Assembly: GCA_003149635.1 (NCBI GenBank)
Contig: QCWI01000013.1
Location: 1-64,000, forward strand
Length of the DNA: 64,000 bases
Reading direction: 5' to 3'
DNA from: Fluviicola sp. XM-24bin1
GTDB taxonomy: Bacteria; Bacteroidota; Bacteroidia; Flavobacteriales_D; Crocinitomicaceae
The translations under genes and the position numbers were made by a program. Each line of letters opens with the position of its first letter. The first letter of the stretch is position 1. The notes beneath the pieces are model-generated. The model was not told where the DNA came from. It saw only the letters and a program-made list of their open reading frames with translations, and did no database searches. Below are positions 25,313 through 34,974 of the stretch, one piece after another.

Positions 25313-26584
25313 ATGACCATCGCAGCGAATGATCCAAATTTGAAGTCGTGGATCGAAGTCCCTGAAAATTCAGATTTCCCTATTCAAAATATTCCTTTTG
25401 GAGTCATTAAAACATCTGAAGGAACGCGCGTAGCTACCCGAATTGGAGATAAAGCCATCGATTTGCTGGCCTTGTTCGTATTGGGATACATGGACAACCT
25501 TCCATTCTCACGAAGCGATTTCGAAACAGACGCATTGAATCCAATGATGGAGAAAGGAAAGCAGGGGACTCGTGCTTTGCGTAATCGTCTATCAAAATTG
25601 TTCAGCGAAGGGTATGAGGATTTGGCAAAGAATGAACACCACGTGCAGCAGGTGCTTATTGACGTGAACGACGTTGAGATGTTGATGCCTGTGAAAGTGG
25701 GAGATTATACCGATTTCTATTCAAGCGAGCAGCACGCTTTCAACGTTGGATGCATGTTCCGTGATCCCAATAACGCTTTGTTGCCGAACTGGAAGCACAT
25801 TCCTGTTGGATACCACGGTCGTGCGTCTTCTATTGTTGTTTCGGGAACTCCGGTACACCGTCCAAAAGGACAGCAAAAGCCAAGCGAGGACGAACCACCA
25901 GTATTTGGGCCGTGTAAATTGTTTGATTTCGAATTGGAAATGGGGTTCATCACATATGAAGGAAAACCTTTGGGAGATTCTATCACTACAGCCGAGGCAG
26001 ACGATTACATTTTCGGTATGTGTTTGTTCAACGATTGGTCGGCACGTGACATTCAGAAATGGGAGTATGTTCCACTTGGGCCATTCTTGGCGAAGAACTT
26101 TGCTTCTCACGTTTCTCCTTGGATTGTGACTTTGGATGCTTTGGAGCCATTCCGAGTTTCTGGGCCTGTTCAAGACCCGAAAGTATTGCCTTACTTGGAG
26201 TATTCTGGAGACAAACACATTGATATCAATTTGGAAGTTTCCATCACTCCAGAGAATAGCGAAGAAAAGGTTGTAGGAAATTCGAACTACAAATTCATGT
26301 ATTGGAACATGAGCCAGCAATTGGCGCATCATACTATCAACGGATGTAATATTAAAAATGGTGACATGATGGCGTCAGGAACGATTTCCGGGCCGGAAGA
26401 AGGTCAATACGGTTCCATGTTGGAGATTTCATGGAAAGGAACGAAACCGGTTCCAATGCCAGATGGTTCTGAACGAAAATTCATTTTGGATAACGATACA
26501 GTAATCATGCGCGGATACAGCGAAAAAAATGGTGTTCGTGTAGGATTCGGTGAAGTATCAGCAAAATTACTACCCGCAAAATAA
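25313..26584 (+). CDS. fahA: Fumarylacetoacetase
   Basis: 423 residues. The N-terminal SH3-like domain is followed by the catalytic domain with DFYSSEQHAFNVGCMFRDP, GYHGRASSIVVSGTPV-type segment, LFDFELEMGFI, NDWSARDIQKWEYVPLGPFLAKNF and MASGTISGPE. It hydrolyses fumarylacetoacetate to fumarate and acetoacetate, the last step of tyrosine breakdown. It is directly followed by the relA/spoT gene with no gap between stop and ATG. This implies one transcript, with no obvious functional tie. Confidence 0.95.
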   Translation: MTIAANDPNLKSWIEVPENSDFPIQNIPFGVIKTSEGTRVATRIGDKAIDLLALFVLGYMDNLPFSRSDFETDALNPMMEKGKQGTRALRNRLSKLFSEGYEDLAKNEHHVQQVLIDVNDVEMLMPVKVGDYTDFYSSEQHAFNVGCMFRDPNNALLPNWKHIPVGYHGRASSIVVSGTPVHRPKGQQKPSEDEPPVFGPCKLFDFELEMGFITYEGKPLGDSITTAEADDYIFGMCLFNDWSARDIQKWEYVPLGPFLAKNFASHVSPWIVTLDALEPFRVSGPVQDPKVLPYLEYSGDKHIDINLEVSITPENSEEKVVGNSNYKFMYWNMSQQLAHHTINGCNIKNGDMMASGTISGPEEGQYGSMLEISWKGTKPVPMPDGSERKFILDNDTVIMRGYSEKNGVRVGFGEVSAKLLPAK

Positions 26585-28798
26585 ATGCAGGAAGAGCTCA
26601 ACATTGATCTTGAACAAGAGCGTAAGGAAATCTTAAATGCTTTCCGTGGCTTGCTACGTGCCCTGAAAAATAGGAGTAAGGAAGATACACGACGCATTCG
26701 CAAAGCCTTTGACGTTGCCGTTGAAGCGCACAAGGATATGCGCCGTAAATCCGGTGAACCGTACATTTTTCACCCGATTGCAGTAGCACGCATTTGTATC
26801 GATGAAATGGGCTTAGGGCCGACGGCTGTAGTTTGTGCCTTGTTACACGATACGGTTGAGGATACGCATATCACGCTGGAAGATATTGAAGATCTTTTCG
26901 GTCATAAAGAACGATTGATCATTGACGGATTGACGAAAATTCCTGAGGTGTTTGATGAGAATGCATCGGTTCAGGCCGAAAATTTCCGCAAGATGGTGCT
27001 CACGATTTCAGACGATATTCGTGTGGTATTGATCAAATTGGCGGATCGCTTGCATAACATGCGTACGCTTTCTTCCATGCGTCACGATAAGCAGGTGAAA
27101 ATTGCCTCAGAAACGACTTTCTTATACGCTCCGTTGGCACATCGCCTTGGGCTGTACTCTGTGAAAAGTGATCTGGAAGATTTGGCATTGAGCTATACCG
27201 ATCCGGATGTTTATCAGGATATTCAGGAAAAGCTAAAGTCCACCAAGGACGCACGTAATCGCTTCATTCGACGATTTACCAATCCAATTCGAGAAGCGCT
27301 ATCAAATGAAGGATATCGATTTAAAATCAAAGTCCGAACGAAATCCATTTCGTCTATTTACAGGAAAATCCGTACCAAGGGCGTTCCTTTTGAGGAAGTG
27401 TATGACATTTTCGCCATTCGAATCATTTTGGATACGCCTGAGCCGCAGGAAAAACCCGATTGTTGGCGTGTCTATTCGATAGTAACAGATTTCTATCAAC
27501 CGAGTCCAGATCGATTGCGAGATTGGATCTCAACGCCACGTGCAAATGGATATGAATCCTTGCATACCACAGTAATGTCGCCTACTGGTAAGTGGGTGGA
27601 GGTGCAGATTCGAAGCGAGCGCATGGATGAAATTGCTGAGAAGGGATTGGCGGCACATTATCGCTACAAAGAATCTAAAACAGACGAAAGTAAATTTGAC
27701 CGTTGGATTGGAGAAATCCGGGATTTGTTGGAGAATCCTGATGTGAATGCGATGGATTTCATCGACGAGTTCAAGCTGAATTTGTTCGCTGAGGAAATCT
27801 ACATCTTTACACCGAAAGGAGATCTTCGCGTCTTGCCAACCGGTTCTACCATCCTTGATTTTGCTTACGATATTCATACAGATATTGGTGATAAGTGTAT
27901 TGGAGCGAAAGTAAATACCCGCCTCGTTCCTCTAAGTTATCAGTTGCAAAGCGGTGATCAGGTTGAAATTATCACTTCTTCGAAACAGAAGCCGAATGAG
28001 GAATGGCTGCGTATGGTTGCTACGGCACGTGCCCGTCAGAAGATCAAATCTTCTTTGAATGAAGAGCGAAAACGTATTGCATCTGACGGAAAAGAAATCT
28101 TGACGCGTAAACTCAAACAGTATAACCTTCGATTTGCTTCTGAGAACATTACTGTTCTAGAGAAATTCTACAAAATACCTAGCGCTACGGAGCTGTATTT
28201 CCAGATTGCGAAAGGCAAGATTGACTTGACGAAAATGCGCGAGCTGGAGAACAAAGGTGGACTCTTACAATTGGAGAAGAAGACATACGTTCGAAAGAAA
28301 AGTACGCATCCTATATCTCCATTTGCCAAGGTTGATAAGTCCGATACGATCATCATTGGTGAGAATTTCAAGGACATCGAATACAAAATGGCGTCTTGTT
28401 GTAATCCAATTCCGGGAGACGACGTCTTCGGTTTCATCACCATCAATGATGGAATCAAGGTGCATCGTTACAGTTGTCCAAACGCCGAGCATTTGATGTC
28501 AAAAATGGCCTATCGATGCATCAAAGCGCGCTGGGAGAGCTCGAAATTGAAGGAGAGTCTAGCGTCCATCACGGTCTACGGAATTGACCGCATTGGATTG
28601 GTGAACCGAATCACGGAGATCATTTCCAATCAACACAACGTCAATATGAAATCCATTTCATTTGAAACCAACGATGGAATCTTCGAAGGATCGATCAAAG
28701 TATTGGTCTATGATACGGAACACCTGAAGTCGCTCATGCGCAAGTTCGAGCAAGTGGAGGGAGTGCAACGTGTGGTGCGCCAAAGTGAAGAATCTTAG
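26585..28798 (+). CDS. Bifunctional (p)ppGpp synthetase/hydrolase (RelA/SpoT)
   Basis: 737 residues. Domains in order: the HD hydrolase domain with GEPYIFHPIAVARI and LLHDTVEDTHIT (residues ~60-200); the synthetase domain with KSISSIYRKI, VYDIFAIRII, STPRANGYESLHTTV and VEVQIRSERMDEIAEKG (~240-390); a TGS domain (FTPKGDLRVLPTGSTILDFAYDIH, ~400-460); a helical/zinc-finger-type region with MASCCNPIPGD; and a C-terminal ACT domain. Both catalytic centres look intact, so it should both make and degrade the stringent-response alarmone. It follows fumarylacetoacetase directly. Confidence 0.95.
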   Translation: MQEELNIDLEQERKEILNAFRGLLRALKNRSKEDTRRIRKAFDVAVEAHKDMRRKSGEPYIFHPIAVARICIDEMGLGPTAVVCALLHDTVEDTHITLEDIEDLFGHKERLIIDGLTKIPEVFDENASVQAENFRKMVLTISDDIRVVLIKLADRLHNMRTLSSMRHDKQVKIASETTFLYAPLAHRLGLYSVKSDLEDLALSYTDPDVYQDIQEKLKSTKDARNRFIRRFTNPIREALSNEGYRFKIKVRTKSISSIYRKIRTKGVPFEEVYDIFAIRIILDTPEPQEKPDCWRVYSIVTDFYQPSPDRLRDWISTPRANGYESLHTTVMSPTGKWVEVQIRSERMDEIAEKGLAAHYRYKESKTDESKFDRWIGEIRDLLENPDVNAMDFIDEFKLNLFAEEIYIFTPKGDLRVLPTGSTILDFAYDIHTDIGDKCIGAKVNTRLVPLSYQLQSGDQVEIITSSKQKPNEEWLRMVATARARQKIKSSLNEERKRIASDGKEILTRKLKQYNLRFASENITVLEKFYKIPSATELYFQIAKGKIDLTKMRELENKGGLLQLEKKTYVRKKSTHPISPFAKVDKSDTIIIGENFKDIEYKMASCCNPIPGDDVFGFITINDGIKVHRYSCPNAEHLMSKMAYRCIKARWESSKLKESLASITVYGIDRIGLVNRITEIISNQHNVNMKSISFETNDGIFEGSIKVLVYDTEHLKSLMRKFEQVEGVQRVVRQSEES

Positions 28799-28814
28799 TC
28801 TACTTTCTTACCAT

Positions 28815-29303
28815 ATGATCCAAACCCCAGTCACTCTTCTCTTACTCTTTTTGAGTATTTCAGTACATGCCCAAGATACTTTGAAGGTGGAGGATTCTAC
28901 GCTACGTTGGAACAAAGAAAATTGGAAAGTATATCAAGGAAAGAAGAGGATGTCAATGGACGATCTATTCGTTCTTATGCGCCCTTATCCAGAGACTTTT
29001 GAATACATCGAAGGCGCCAGAGATTGTAAATTTTACAGGAACATTTTGCAGGTTTTGAGTTCGGGGCCTCTCGGTTATACCTTAGGTTATGGCTTGGTCA
29101 CTAATGAGATTCTTTGGCCCGTCTTTCTACCGAGTGCAGCGCTGTTTTTAGCTTCTATTCCGCTGCATATCCGATATTTGAATCAAAGCAAGAGAGCTGT
29201 AAATTCGTACAATTCACGGTTCGATTCCTCTGGGATTCGAAATCAAGTCCAATTTTCTGTTCACCTGCAACCGACCGGAGTTGGATTGCGATGGACGTTC
29301 TAA
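28815..29303 (+). CDS. Small exported or membrane protein of unknown function
   Basis: 162 residues. The N-terminus (MIQTPVTLLLLFLSISVHAQ) is a signal peptide. A hydrophobic stretch near residues 90-120 (LGYGLVTNEILWPVFLPSAALFLAS) may be a membrane segment or barrel strands. A His/Tyr/Asn-rich region ending HIRYLNQSKRAVNSYN resembles tails seen in small Bacteroidota envelope proteins. I recognise no family. It follows relA/spoT by 16 bp, and its 3' end overlaps the convergent phospholipase-like gene by 4 bp. ATG 28815 was chosen because it begins the signal peptide. Confidence 0.65.
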   Translation: MIQTPVTLLLLFLSISVHAQDTLKVEDSTLRWNKENWKVYQGKKRMSMDDLFVLMRPYPETFEYIEGARDCKFYRNILQVLSSGPLGYTLGYGLVTNEILWPVFLPSAALFLASIPLHIRYLNQSKRAVNSYNSRFDSSGIRNQVQFSVHLQPTGVGLRWTF

Positions 29304-31111
29304 TCGAACATACTCAAAACAATATCCTTGTTGTATTTCCCGTCCTGATTTCCGCTCACGTTTTCTGAAATGACATTCCAGCATGAAAGGTGCGCCAAAA
29401 GATTCACCTGCGATTTTGTCAAATGCAATTGACCGATCGTCTCGTAATACGGGAAATGTGCAAATGCACCCAAATCTCCCGCATCGATTTCCAATTTGAT
29501 TTCTTCTTCGAGCTTATCGTTAAAGGCCTTCACTTCAGAGTTGATGATCCATAAAAGCTTGTCCAACGTGTATCCTTCACCCCCCAAATGCGGCTGATCC
29601 ATAACTTGCAAATTCTCCATTTTCCACATAACAGTTCCGCCTTTCTGTACCAATTTGTAGAGTTCCATGGTGAAGTCCTTGAATAATGCAGGATCGAAAA
29701 CACGATCGTATGCATAAGTCGCGTAAGAAGCTTTTTGCAATTTGTCTCCCGGCTTGTAATTCTCAGGGAAAGGTTCCCACGGCAAGTAATCTTCCTCCAT
29801 GAATCCCGTTTTTGTTTTCGGCTGATAACCAAATAGCACTGCGATTTGTTCTCCTACAATTACTTCTTGGTTTTTTTCGTCCCAGCTAATTGGTGTAGAA
29901 CCGTTGACGAAAGCGATAATCGAGCTGAATTTGCGTCGGAGTAGCGCAGCGATGGCTGTGTCTTCCAAATTTCCTCCATCCGCGAAATGATATTTTTGAG
30001 ACGGTTGCGCGGTATTCATCACCGGCCAGTAATATTCTTTAGAAACGATGCTTTGCACTTCTTCCGGCCATTTCGTCGCTTGTAATAAAGTTTCTGCGAA
30101 AGCCGCACTGCTCAGTCCAGATACTGTATGAACGGAGAATCGATTTGCTGGTTTTACCACGCGGATCAAGTCGCCGGAAGGGCTAGATTGATTTCTGGAC
30201 CCAAATCCGAACGGATCGATATATCCTCCGCCTAAATCCGTATTATTCAAATCCGATTTTGGATAGGCCGGTAAGATTCCGGCCATTTTTTGCGTGCTTT
30301 CCATCGGAAATAATTGATCGGATCCTTCCTGAGGCGAGATATTAAAGTTGACGATCAGCTCTGGTCTCCCTTTCTTTGGAACGTAAAAATCGCCAATACC
30401 TAGTTCTGGATTGTTGTGTTGGATATGCGTGTTGAACCAATCCAATGATTCCGTGAAAAATTTCGGCCGGCCTACGTTGAACAAATCGAAAGGTGCGAAT
30501 ACGTATTCACCAATCATTCGTACCCAAAGATCGTCAGCAGGAACACCTTCTACGTATAATTCGACAGCACGGGCGGCCATTTTTACTACTCCGAGATTCG
30601 TTGCGACTTGTCCCATGTTGTGCGGCGAAAAACGATCCAATGCCGTGGCAACTTCTCCGTGATATAGCAAAGTCAGTTCTGCTGGGTTTCCTACCGGTGT
30701 CCCAAGGAAATTATCATCGTCGATATGTTTGGGCAAATAGGTATAGAGAGAAGAGGCCCATGATCCTCCAGAAACAGCGGAAATGGCACCAACTTCACCC
30801 ATTTTTCCCAAATGTTTCAAGCCTCGGAGCTGTCCCATGGTACATGAAAGTGAACGCGATCCTCCGCCTGAAAATGCGACTCCAACACCAGTACCCGTAG
30901 ATTGGTACTCTTTGTACATGTTTACGGTGTAATAATTTTTGACATCAGAAGAAGTCGGAGGTGTGGTTTCCGAAGTTTCAGCAGCTGAATCCTGTTGATT
31001 CGCAGCATTCTGATTATTTACTTGGTTCTTTTTACGTTGTTGAATAATCAAAGCTACAACAGCTCCAATTGCTGCGCCGATCAGCGCCCAGGTAAGAATG
31101 TTTGAGTCCAT
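29300..31111 (-). CDS. Membrane-anchored cPLA2/patatin-like acyl hydrolase
   Basis: 603 residues. A single N-terminal membrane helix (about residues 6-24) is followed by a basic stretch and a low-complexity Asn/Gln/Thr-rich linker to about residue 57. The catalytic domain has the oxyanion loop FSGGGSRSLS (residues 80-89), a nucleophile motif AVSGGSW with Ser114, and the Asp dyad partner in FADGGNLED (Asp378). The pattern SGGG[x]R plus GxSGxSW and the length are nearer to the lysophospholipase/cPLA2 catalytic domain than to short bacterial patatins. It is expected to hydrolyse phospholipid or lysophospholipid acyl esters. Start ATG 31111 precedes the anchor. It appears monocistronic. Confidence 0.75.
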   Translation of the reverse strand: MDSNILTWALIGAAIGAVVALIIQQRKKNQVNNQNAANQQDSAAETSETTPPTSSDVKNYYTVNMYKEYQSTGTGVGVAFSGGGSRSLSCTMGQLRGLKHLGKMGEVGAISAVSGGSWASSLYTYLPKHIDDDNFLGTPVGNPAELTLLYHGEVATALDRFSPHNMGQVATNLGVVKMAARAVELYVEGVPADDLWVRMIGEYVFAPFDLFNVGRPKFFTESLDWFNTHIQHNNPELGIGDFYVPKKGRPELIVNFNISPQEGSDQLFPMESTQKMAGILPAYPKSDLNNTDLGGGYIDPFGFGSRNQSSPSGDLIRVVKPANRFSVHTVSGLSSAAFAETLLQATKWPEEVQSIVSKEYYWPVMNTAQPSQKYHFADGGNLEDTAIAALLRRKFSSIIAFVNGSTPISWDEKNQEVIVGEQIAVLFGYQPKTKTGFMEEDYLPWEPFPENYKPGDKLQKASYATYAYDRVFDPALFKDFTMELYKLVQKGGTVMWKMENLQVMDQPHLGGEGYTLDKLLWIINSEVKAFNDKLEEEIKLEIDAGDLGAFAHFPYYETIGQLHLTKSQVNLLAHLSCWNVISENVSGNQDGKYNKDIVLSMFD

Positions 31112-31368
31112 AAACAGTGAATAATAGTTGTGCCTTACGGCGTTGTAAGAATACAATAAAAGTCCAGAATAACTTCGTTTTCAGATAATTTCGGGTATAA
31201 ATACGGAACGACTACGTACTTGTAACAGTAAATAGAAGGTCATTTTATGGAATTCGTCTGAAACATGAATCTCAAGAAAGATTTAGCATTTCAACGAAAT
31301 TGGTATTTTGAATTTCTCACAATCAGTGAATTATTTATTTTTAGGAATAGAATCTTTACATACGAACT

Positions 31369-32433
31369 ATGAAAAAAAGCTACCTTCTTTTAGGATTATT
31401 GGCACTGCCGATTGCACTTCAGGCGCAAACGCGTACTTCTGTTGTGGAAACATTTACGTCGTCGACATGTCCGCCATGTAATCCAGGAAATCAACAATTA
31501 GAGTCCATTTTGAGCAATGGACAAAACGATAACAACACTGTTTCTATTAAATATCAATTGGATTGGCCAGGAAATGGAGATCCATACTACACGGTAGAAG
31601 GTGGAGATCGTGCTGACGGGTATGGAGTTTCGGGAGTACCAGCTTCTTACTTGGACGGACAGACGAGCTTAAATCCAAACAACTTGTCTCAAGGGGACTT
31701 GGATGCCGTGCACGCGGTGGCTGCGAGAGCGAATATTACGGGCGTGTACCAAATTGATGAAGCCAATCAAACGATTGAAATTTCAGTGGACGTAGAAATG
31801 TTGGAAAATACGCCTCCGGGTGTGCGTCTTTACATGGCGATTTTTGAATATCAAACGTTCAACAACGTCGAATCAAATGGTGAAACGCAGTTTGAGCACG
31901 TGATGAAGAAAATGATCAACGGAGTTGGAGGTGTAGTAATGTCTCCAATGATGGCTGGAGATGTCTACAACTGGACAGGGTCTTACACATTTGAAGGAAA
32001 TTACCGTTTGCCGGCAAACGCAGGTGATCCAATCGATCATTCAATTGAGCACAGTGTAGAGGAATTCTCTGATTTGGGAGTTGCTATCTGGGTGCAAACG
32101 CTTTTAGATCGCTCTGTGTATCAAGCAGCTTACGCTGTGCCGGGTGTTGTTGGATTGGAGGAAAACGTAAATGCGATTGCATCTGCAGAATTGTATCCAA
32201 ACCCATCTTCGACGAAAACTACCTTAGCGATTCAATCGATCGAAACGCAAGATGTAACAGTAGAATTAATCAATGCTCAGGGGCAAATTTTGTCAACTGA
32301 GACTTTGAAAGATGTTCCGGCGGGTCGTACAACGCACGATCTACAAATTGCTGACTTAGCAAATGGAATGTACACCGTTCGTATTTCCTCTGAAAACGGA
32401 TTGGTAAGTAAACGTTTGGTGGTACAACACTAG
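31369..32433 (+). CDS. Omp28-like secreted thioredoxin-fold protein with type A sorting domain
   Basis: 354 residues. A signal peptide ends at ALQAQ. The mature start, VVETFTSSTCPPCNPGNQQLES, is a thioredoxin-like entry with a CPPC motif, followed by GVSGVPASYLDG, a cis-Pro-type loop. The last ~75 residues, from ELYPNPSSTKTTL to VSKRLVVQH, form a type A C-terminal sorting domain, so the protein should leave the cell by the type IX system and be anchored at the surface. The arrangement resembles Omp28-related proteins. Whether the CPPC pair is redox-active is unknown. It stands alone with its own terminator. The ~257-bp gap upstream (31112-31368) shows nothing specific. Confidence 0.85.
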   Translation: MKKSYLLLGLLALPIALQAQTRTSVVETFTSSTCPPCNPGNQQLESILSNGQNDNNTVSIKYQLDWPGNGDPYYTVEGGDRADGYGVSGVPASYLDGQTSLNPNNLSQGDLDAVHAVAARANITGVYQIDEANQTIEISVDVEMLENTPPGVRLYMAIFEYQTFNNVESNGETQFEHVMKKMINGVGGVVMSPMMAGDVYNWTGSYTFEGNYRLPANAGDPIDHSIEHSVEEFSDLGVAIWVQTLLDRSVYQAAYAVPGVVGLEENVNAIASAELYPNPSSTKTTLAIQSIETQDVTVELINAQGQILSTETLKDVPAGRTTHDLQIADLANGMYTVRISSENGLVSKRLVVQH

Positions 32434-32457
32434 TGTAATAATTGAGTAACCGTATTG

Positions 32458-32495
32458 AACCCTGATATCGAAAGATGGTCAGGGTTTTTTCTTTT
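32458..32495 (+). terminator. Terminator after the Omp28-like gene
   Basis: Perfect stem AACCCTGA / TCAGGGTT with a 13-nt loop, followed by a T-rich run, 24 bp after the stop codon. Confidence 0.85.
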
Positions 32496-32518
32496 GACTC
32501 AATAATTAATGAGTTGAA

Positions 32519-33283
32519 CTACTTCTTCTTAGCGATTACAATGATAGATACCGCTTTACAGGGATTTCGAGTCGTGTCTTTATCAAAGAAATTGCGGATT
32601 ACCCATTTCTTAAATTTTCCATCAGGTAAGACATCCATGGGCGCCGTGACATAATGCGTCTCTTCAACGCTGAAGTTGTGCTTCTCCAGTAGTTTAATAA
32701 TGCGTCGTTTCGTGTAGATTCGAGCATTTGCGTATTTCTCGTGGATCGGTTTTGGGAGCCAAGAAAAGAAAGGAACGCGGTTCCATGGCAATAATGGAAG
32801 TTTTGCTCCGTGTGTCTCGAAGATCCACCATTTGTTAGGAACAGAAATGGCCATGATACCATCATCTTTTAAGGCCTTATGGTAGTAGGCAACTCCATCT
32901 TCGGCGGATAAATGTTCGATCACCTCGAAACTGATAATCCGATCGTATTGTTTCTTTGGTTCTTCCGCTACGACATCTACAATTTCGAAGTCTACGTTTT
33001 TGATGCCGTGCTGTGCGGCGTAGTTCTTAAGCTCTTCTTCGTGATCATCATTAATATCGATCCCCATACATTGGGAAACTTTGTCACAAAGAAGAAACAT
33101 GGAAGCGCCATTACCACAGCCAATATCCAATAAATGAGCGTCTTTTTGTACGAATCCTTCGGTATTTGCGACAATATTTACGCGTCGCGAGATGATCCGA
33201 TCGTTGAAATCTGCAGGTCGTCCTAAATACTGACCATCTTCTTCGCGAAACAATGCATCGGGAACCCTTTCTTCGTATTTCAT
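32519..33283 (-). CDS. Class I SAM-dependent methyltransferase
   Basis: 254 residues. The SAM-binding motif I is HLLDIGCGNGASMFLL, followed by the acidic CMGIDIND and the post-motif IISFEVIEHLSAEDG typical of UbiG/Methyltransf_11-type enzymes. The substrate cannot be told. The frame is open upstream to a GTG at 33316, but ATG 33283 (MKYEERVPDALF) is preferred. It is the last gene of a minus-strand run after ostA, separated by 110 bp, so it may have its own promoter. Confidence 0.8.
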   Translation of the reverse strand: MKYEERVPDALFREEDGQYLGRPADFNDRIISRRVNIVANTEGFVQKDAHLLDIGCGNGASMFLLCDKVSQCMGIDINDDHEEELKNYAAQHGIKNVDFEIVDVVAEEPKKQYDRIISFEVIEHLSAEDGVAYYHKALKDDGIMAISVPNKWWIFETHGAKLPLLPWNRVPFFSWLPKPIHEKYANARIYTKRRIIKLLEKHNFSVEETHYVTAPMDVLPDGKFKKWVIRNFFDKDTTRNPCKAVSIIVIAKKK

Positions 33284-33393
33284 CTCTTTTTTTCTTAGCG
33301 CTTTTGATTTTACCACGTAGCTTGCTAGAGCCTGAATTCAGCGGTGTAGCGGCTAAAGATAATACTTTTTAACGTACGTCTTTCTGAGGTAAT

Positions 33394-34974
33394 TTAGCCT
33401 TCTTCTTTAACAGGTTCTTCCGGTTTCGGGGCTTGAATTTTATCTTCTAGCAGATCTTCTCGACTGATAGGACGTAAAAAGCCCTTCCAAACAAATCCTG
33501 GTACGAATTGTTCGTCTCGTGCGATTTGCTTCATGGGATAAAAGGCACCGTCTGGATCTTTGAGATAGGCGATTCCCACAATTTTACCGCTATCAAGATC
33601 CACTCGAATATCACTAGAGTAGAGGCGGTTCATTCCTTTACGATGTTTTACGAGCGTGGAGTCCGTTTTTTCCTCTTCTTCAGGATAGGCGATCGTCATG
33701 GCATTTCCATAGACATAGGCGCGGTGCAACTCGTTGTCTTTGAAACTGGCCTTGATATCGTTTCCATGAATCTGATTGTAATATTTATCCGGCTCGATTT
33801 CCATCAGAATGGTTCCTTTATCGTAGATAAGAACGGAATCGATAATGCTGTCGCGAACGATCATTTCCATAAATCGGCCTTTCATTTCCGATTCTTTCGC
33901 CCAAACGATCGGCTCTTCGTACAGTTCAATGCGTTCTTTCGATTTGTCATAGACCAAGCTATCCGATTTCGATTGAAACTTGGACGAATAGGTCGAAGCG
34001 CCATAGTATCCTTTCAAAATATTGGTGGAGTCGTCTTTATAGTTGTATAACGTGTCGGCATGAATGTGCAACGTGTCGCTTTCCATCATTTTGGTCGCGA
34101 TGGCATCTCCCGTCAATAATGTGTAGTGCATACTGTCTGAGGCGAAGGCGTAATTGCCCGTAAAAGCTAGATTTTCTGTAGAATCCATGTAGTAGACATT
34201 TCCAATGCCTTCGTACGTTCCCGTTTTTGGAAGATAGAGTAGAGTGTCCCCTGAAATGTAAGTCGAATCCCGACTGATCCAAGCGTTTCCGCTCAGGCGA
34301 CCTTCTTCTGTACTCGTTTGATACCATCCAGATTCACAATACATCAATGCGTTTTTCGCTTCAATATTGGTAGGGCCGTAGAAATACGCTTTTTGACTGT
34401 ACGCCATGTATTGGAGCGTATCTGTGGTCATGCGCATGTCATTTCCCTCGTACACGACGTTATTACTAAACGCAAAGTTCTTCGATTCAGGATAGTAATA
34501 TCCCACACGACTGGTGAGCACTTCTCTTGTTTTGGATCCTTCGACGCGACCTCCTGTGAAATATGAAGCTTGACCTTTCTCCGCATCATAATCCAATTCG
34601 CGCGTAGTCAATTTGTATTCTTGATCGCGGACACGAACATTACCTTTTAGTTTGGCTTTCTTTTCTTTTCCGTCATAGCGAAGAGAATCACAAAAGAGAT
34701 TAAGAGTATCTCGTTTGTTGATGTGCACGTTTCCATACGCCCAGACCATCTTGCGTTGCTTGTTGTAGATGGCTGAATCACAAAACATCAAGTTGCCTTG
34801 ATATTTGAAGCTGACATTACCTACAAGAGTATGCAATCCCGTTTTGCCATCATAACGCAATTCATCCGAGCCGGGAAGCAATTCCAGCACGTTTTGCGCC
34901 GACGTATCGGGTGCAATTAAAAAAAGTGCGCCGATAAAGAGCGCACTTCTTACTATAGATAATTTTGCTATCAA
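33394..34974 (-). CDS. OstA-like/LptA-type LPS export protein
   Basis: 526 residues. A signal peptide ends near DTSAQ. Repeated LptA/OstA-type beta-jellyroll units follow, seen as recurring phrases such as RYDGKTGLHTLVGNV, VWAYGNVHI, KLKGNVRV and GIGNVYYMDS. The C-terminus is charged and Pro/Glu-rich. OstA-like proteins in Bacteroidota are thought to take part in LPS transport through the periplasm. No ATG is available. A TTG at 34974 overlaps the purA stop (TTGA), so start-stop coupling to purA is likely. Confidence 0.85.
   Translation of the reverse strand: MIAKLSIVRSALFIGALFLIAPDTSAQNVLELLPGSDELRYDGKTGLHTLVGNVSFKYQGNLMFCDSAIYNKQRKMVWAYGNVHINKRDTLNLFCDSLRYDGKEKKAKLKGNVRVRDQEYKLTTRELDYDAEKGQASYFTGGRVEGSKTREVLTSRVGYYYPESKNFAFSNNVVYEGNDMRMTTDTLQYMAYSQKAYFYGPTNIEAKNALMYCESGWYQTSTEEGRLSGNAWISRDSTYISGDTLLYLPKTGTYEGIGNVYYMDSTENLAFTGNYAFASDSMHYTLLTGDAIATKMMESDTLHIHADTLYNYKDDSTNILKGYYGASTYSSKFQSKSDSLVYDKSKERIELYEEPIVWAKESEMKGRFMEMIVRDSIIDSVLIYDKGTILMEIEPDKYYNQIHGNDIKASFKDNELHRAYVYGNAMTIAYPEEEEKTDSTLVKHRKGMNRLYSSDIRVDLDSGKIVGIAYLKDPDGAFYPMKQIARDEQFVPGFVWKGFLRPISREDLLEDKIQAPKPEEPVKEEG

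Noticed and set aside
25721..26332. 203-codon minus-strand frame inside fumarylacetoacetase
   Set aside because: It is antisense to strongly conserved enzyme motifs and has no recognisable features.
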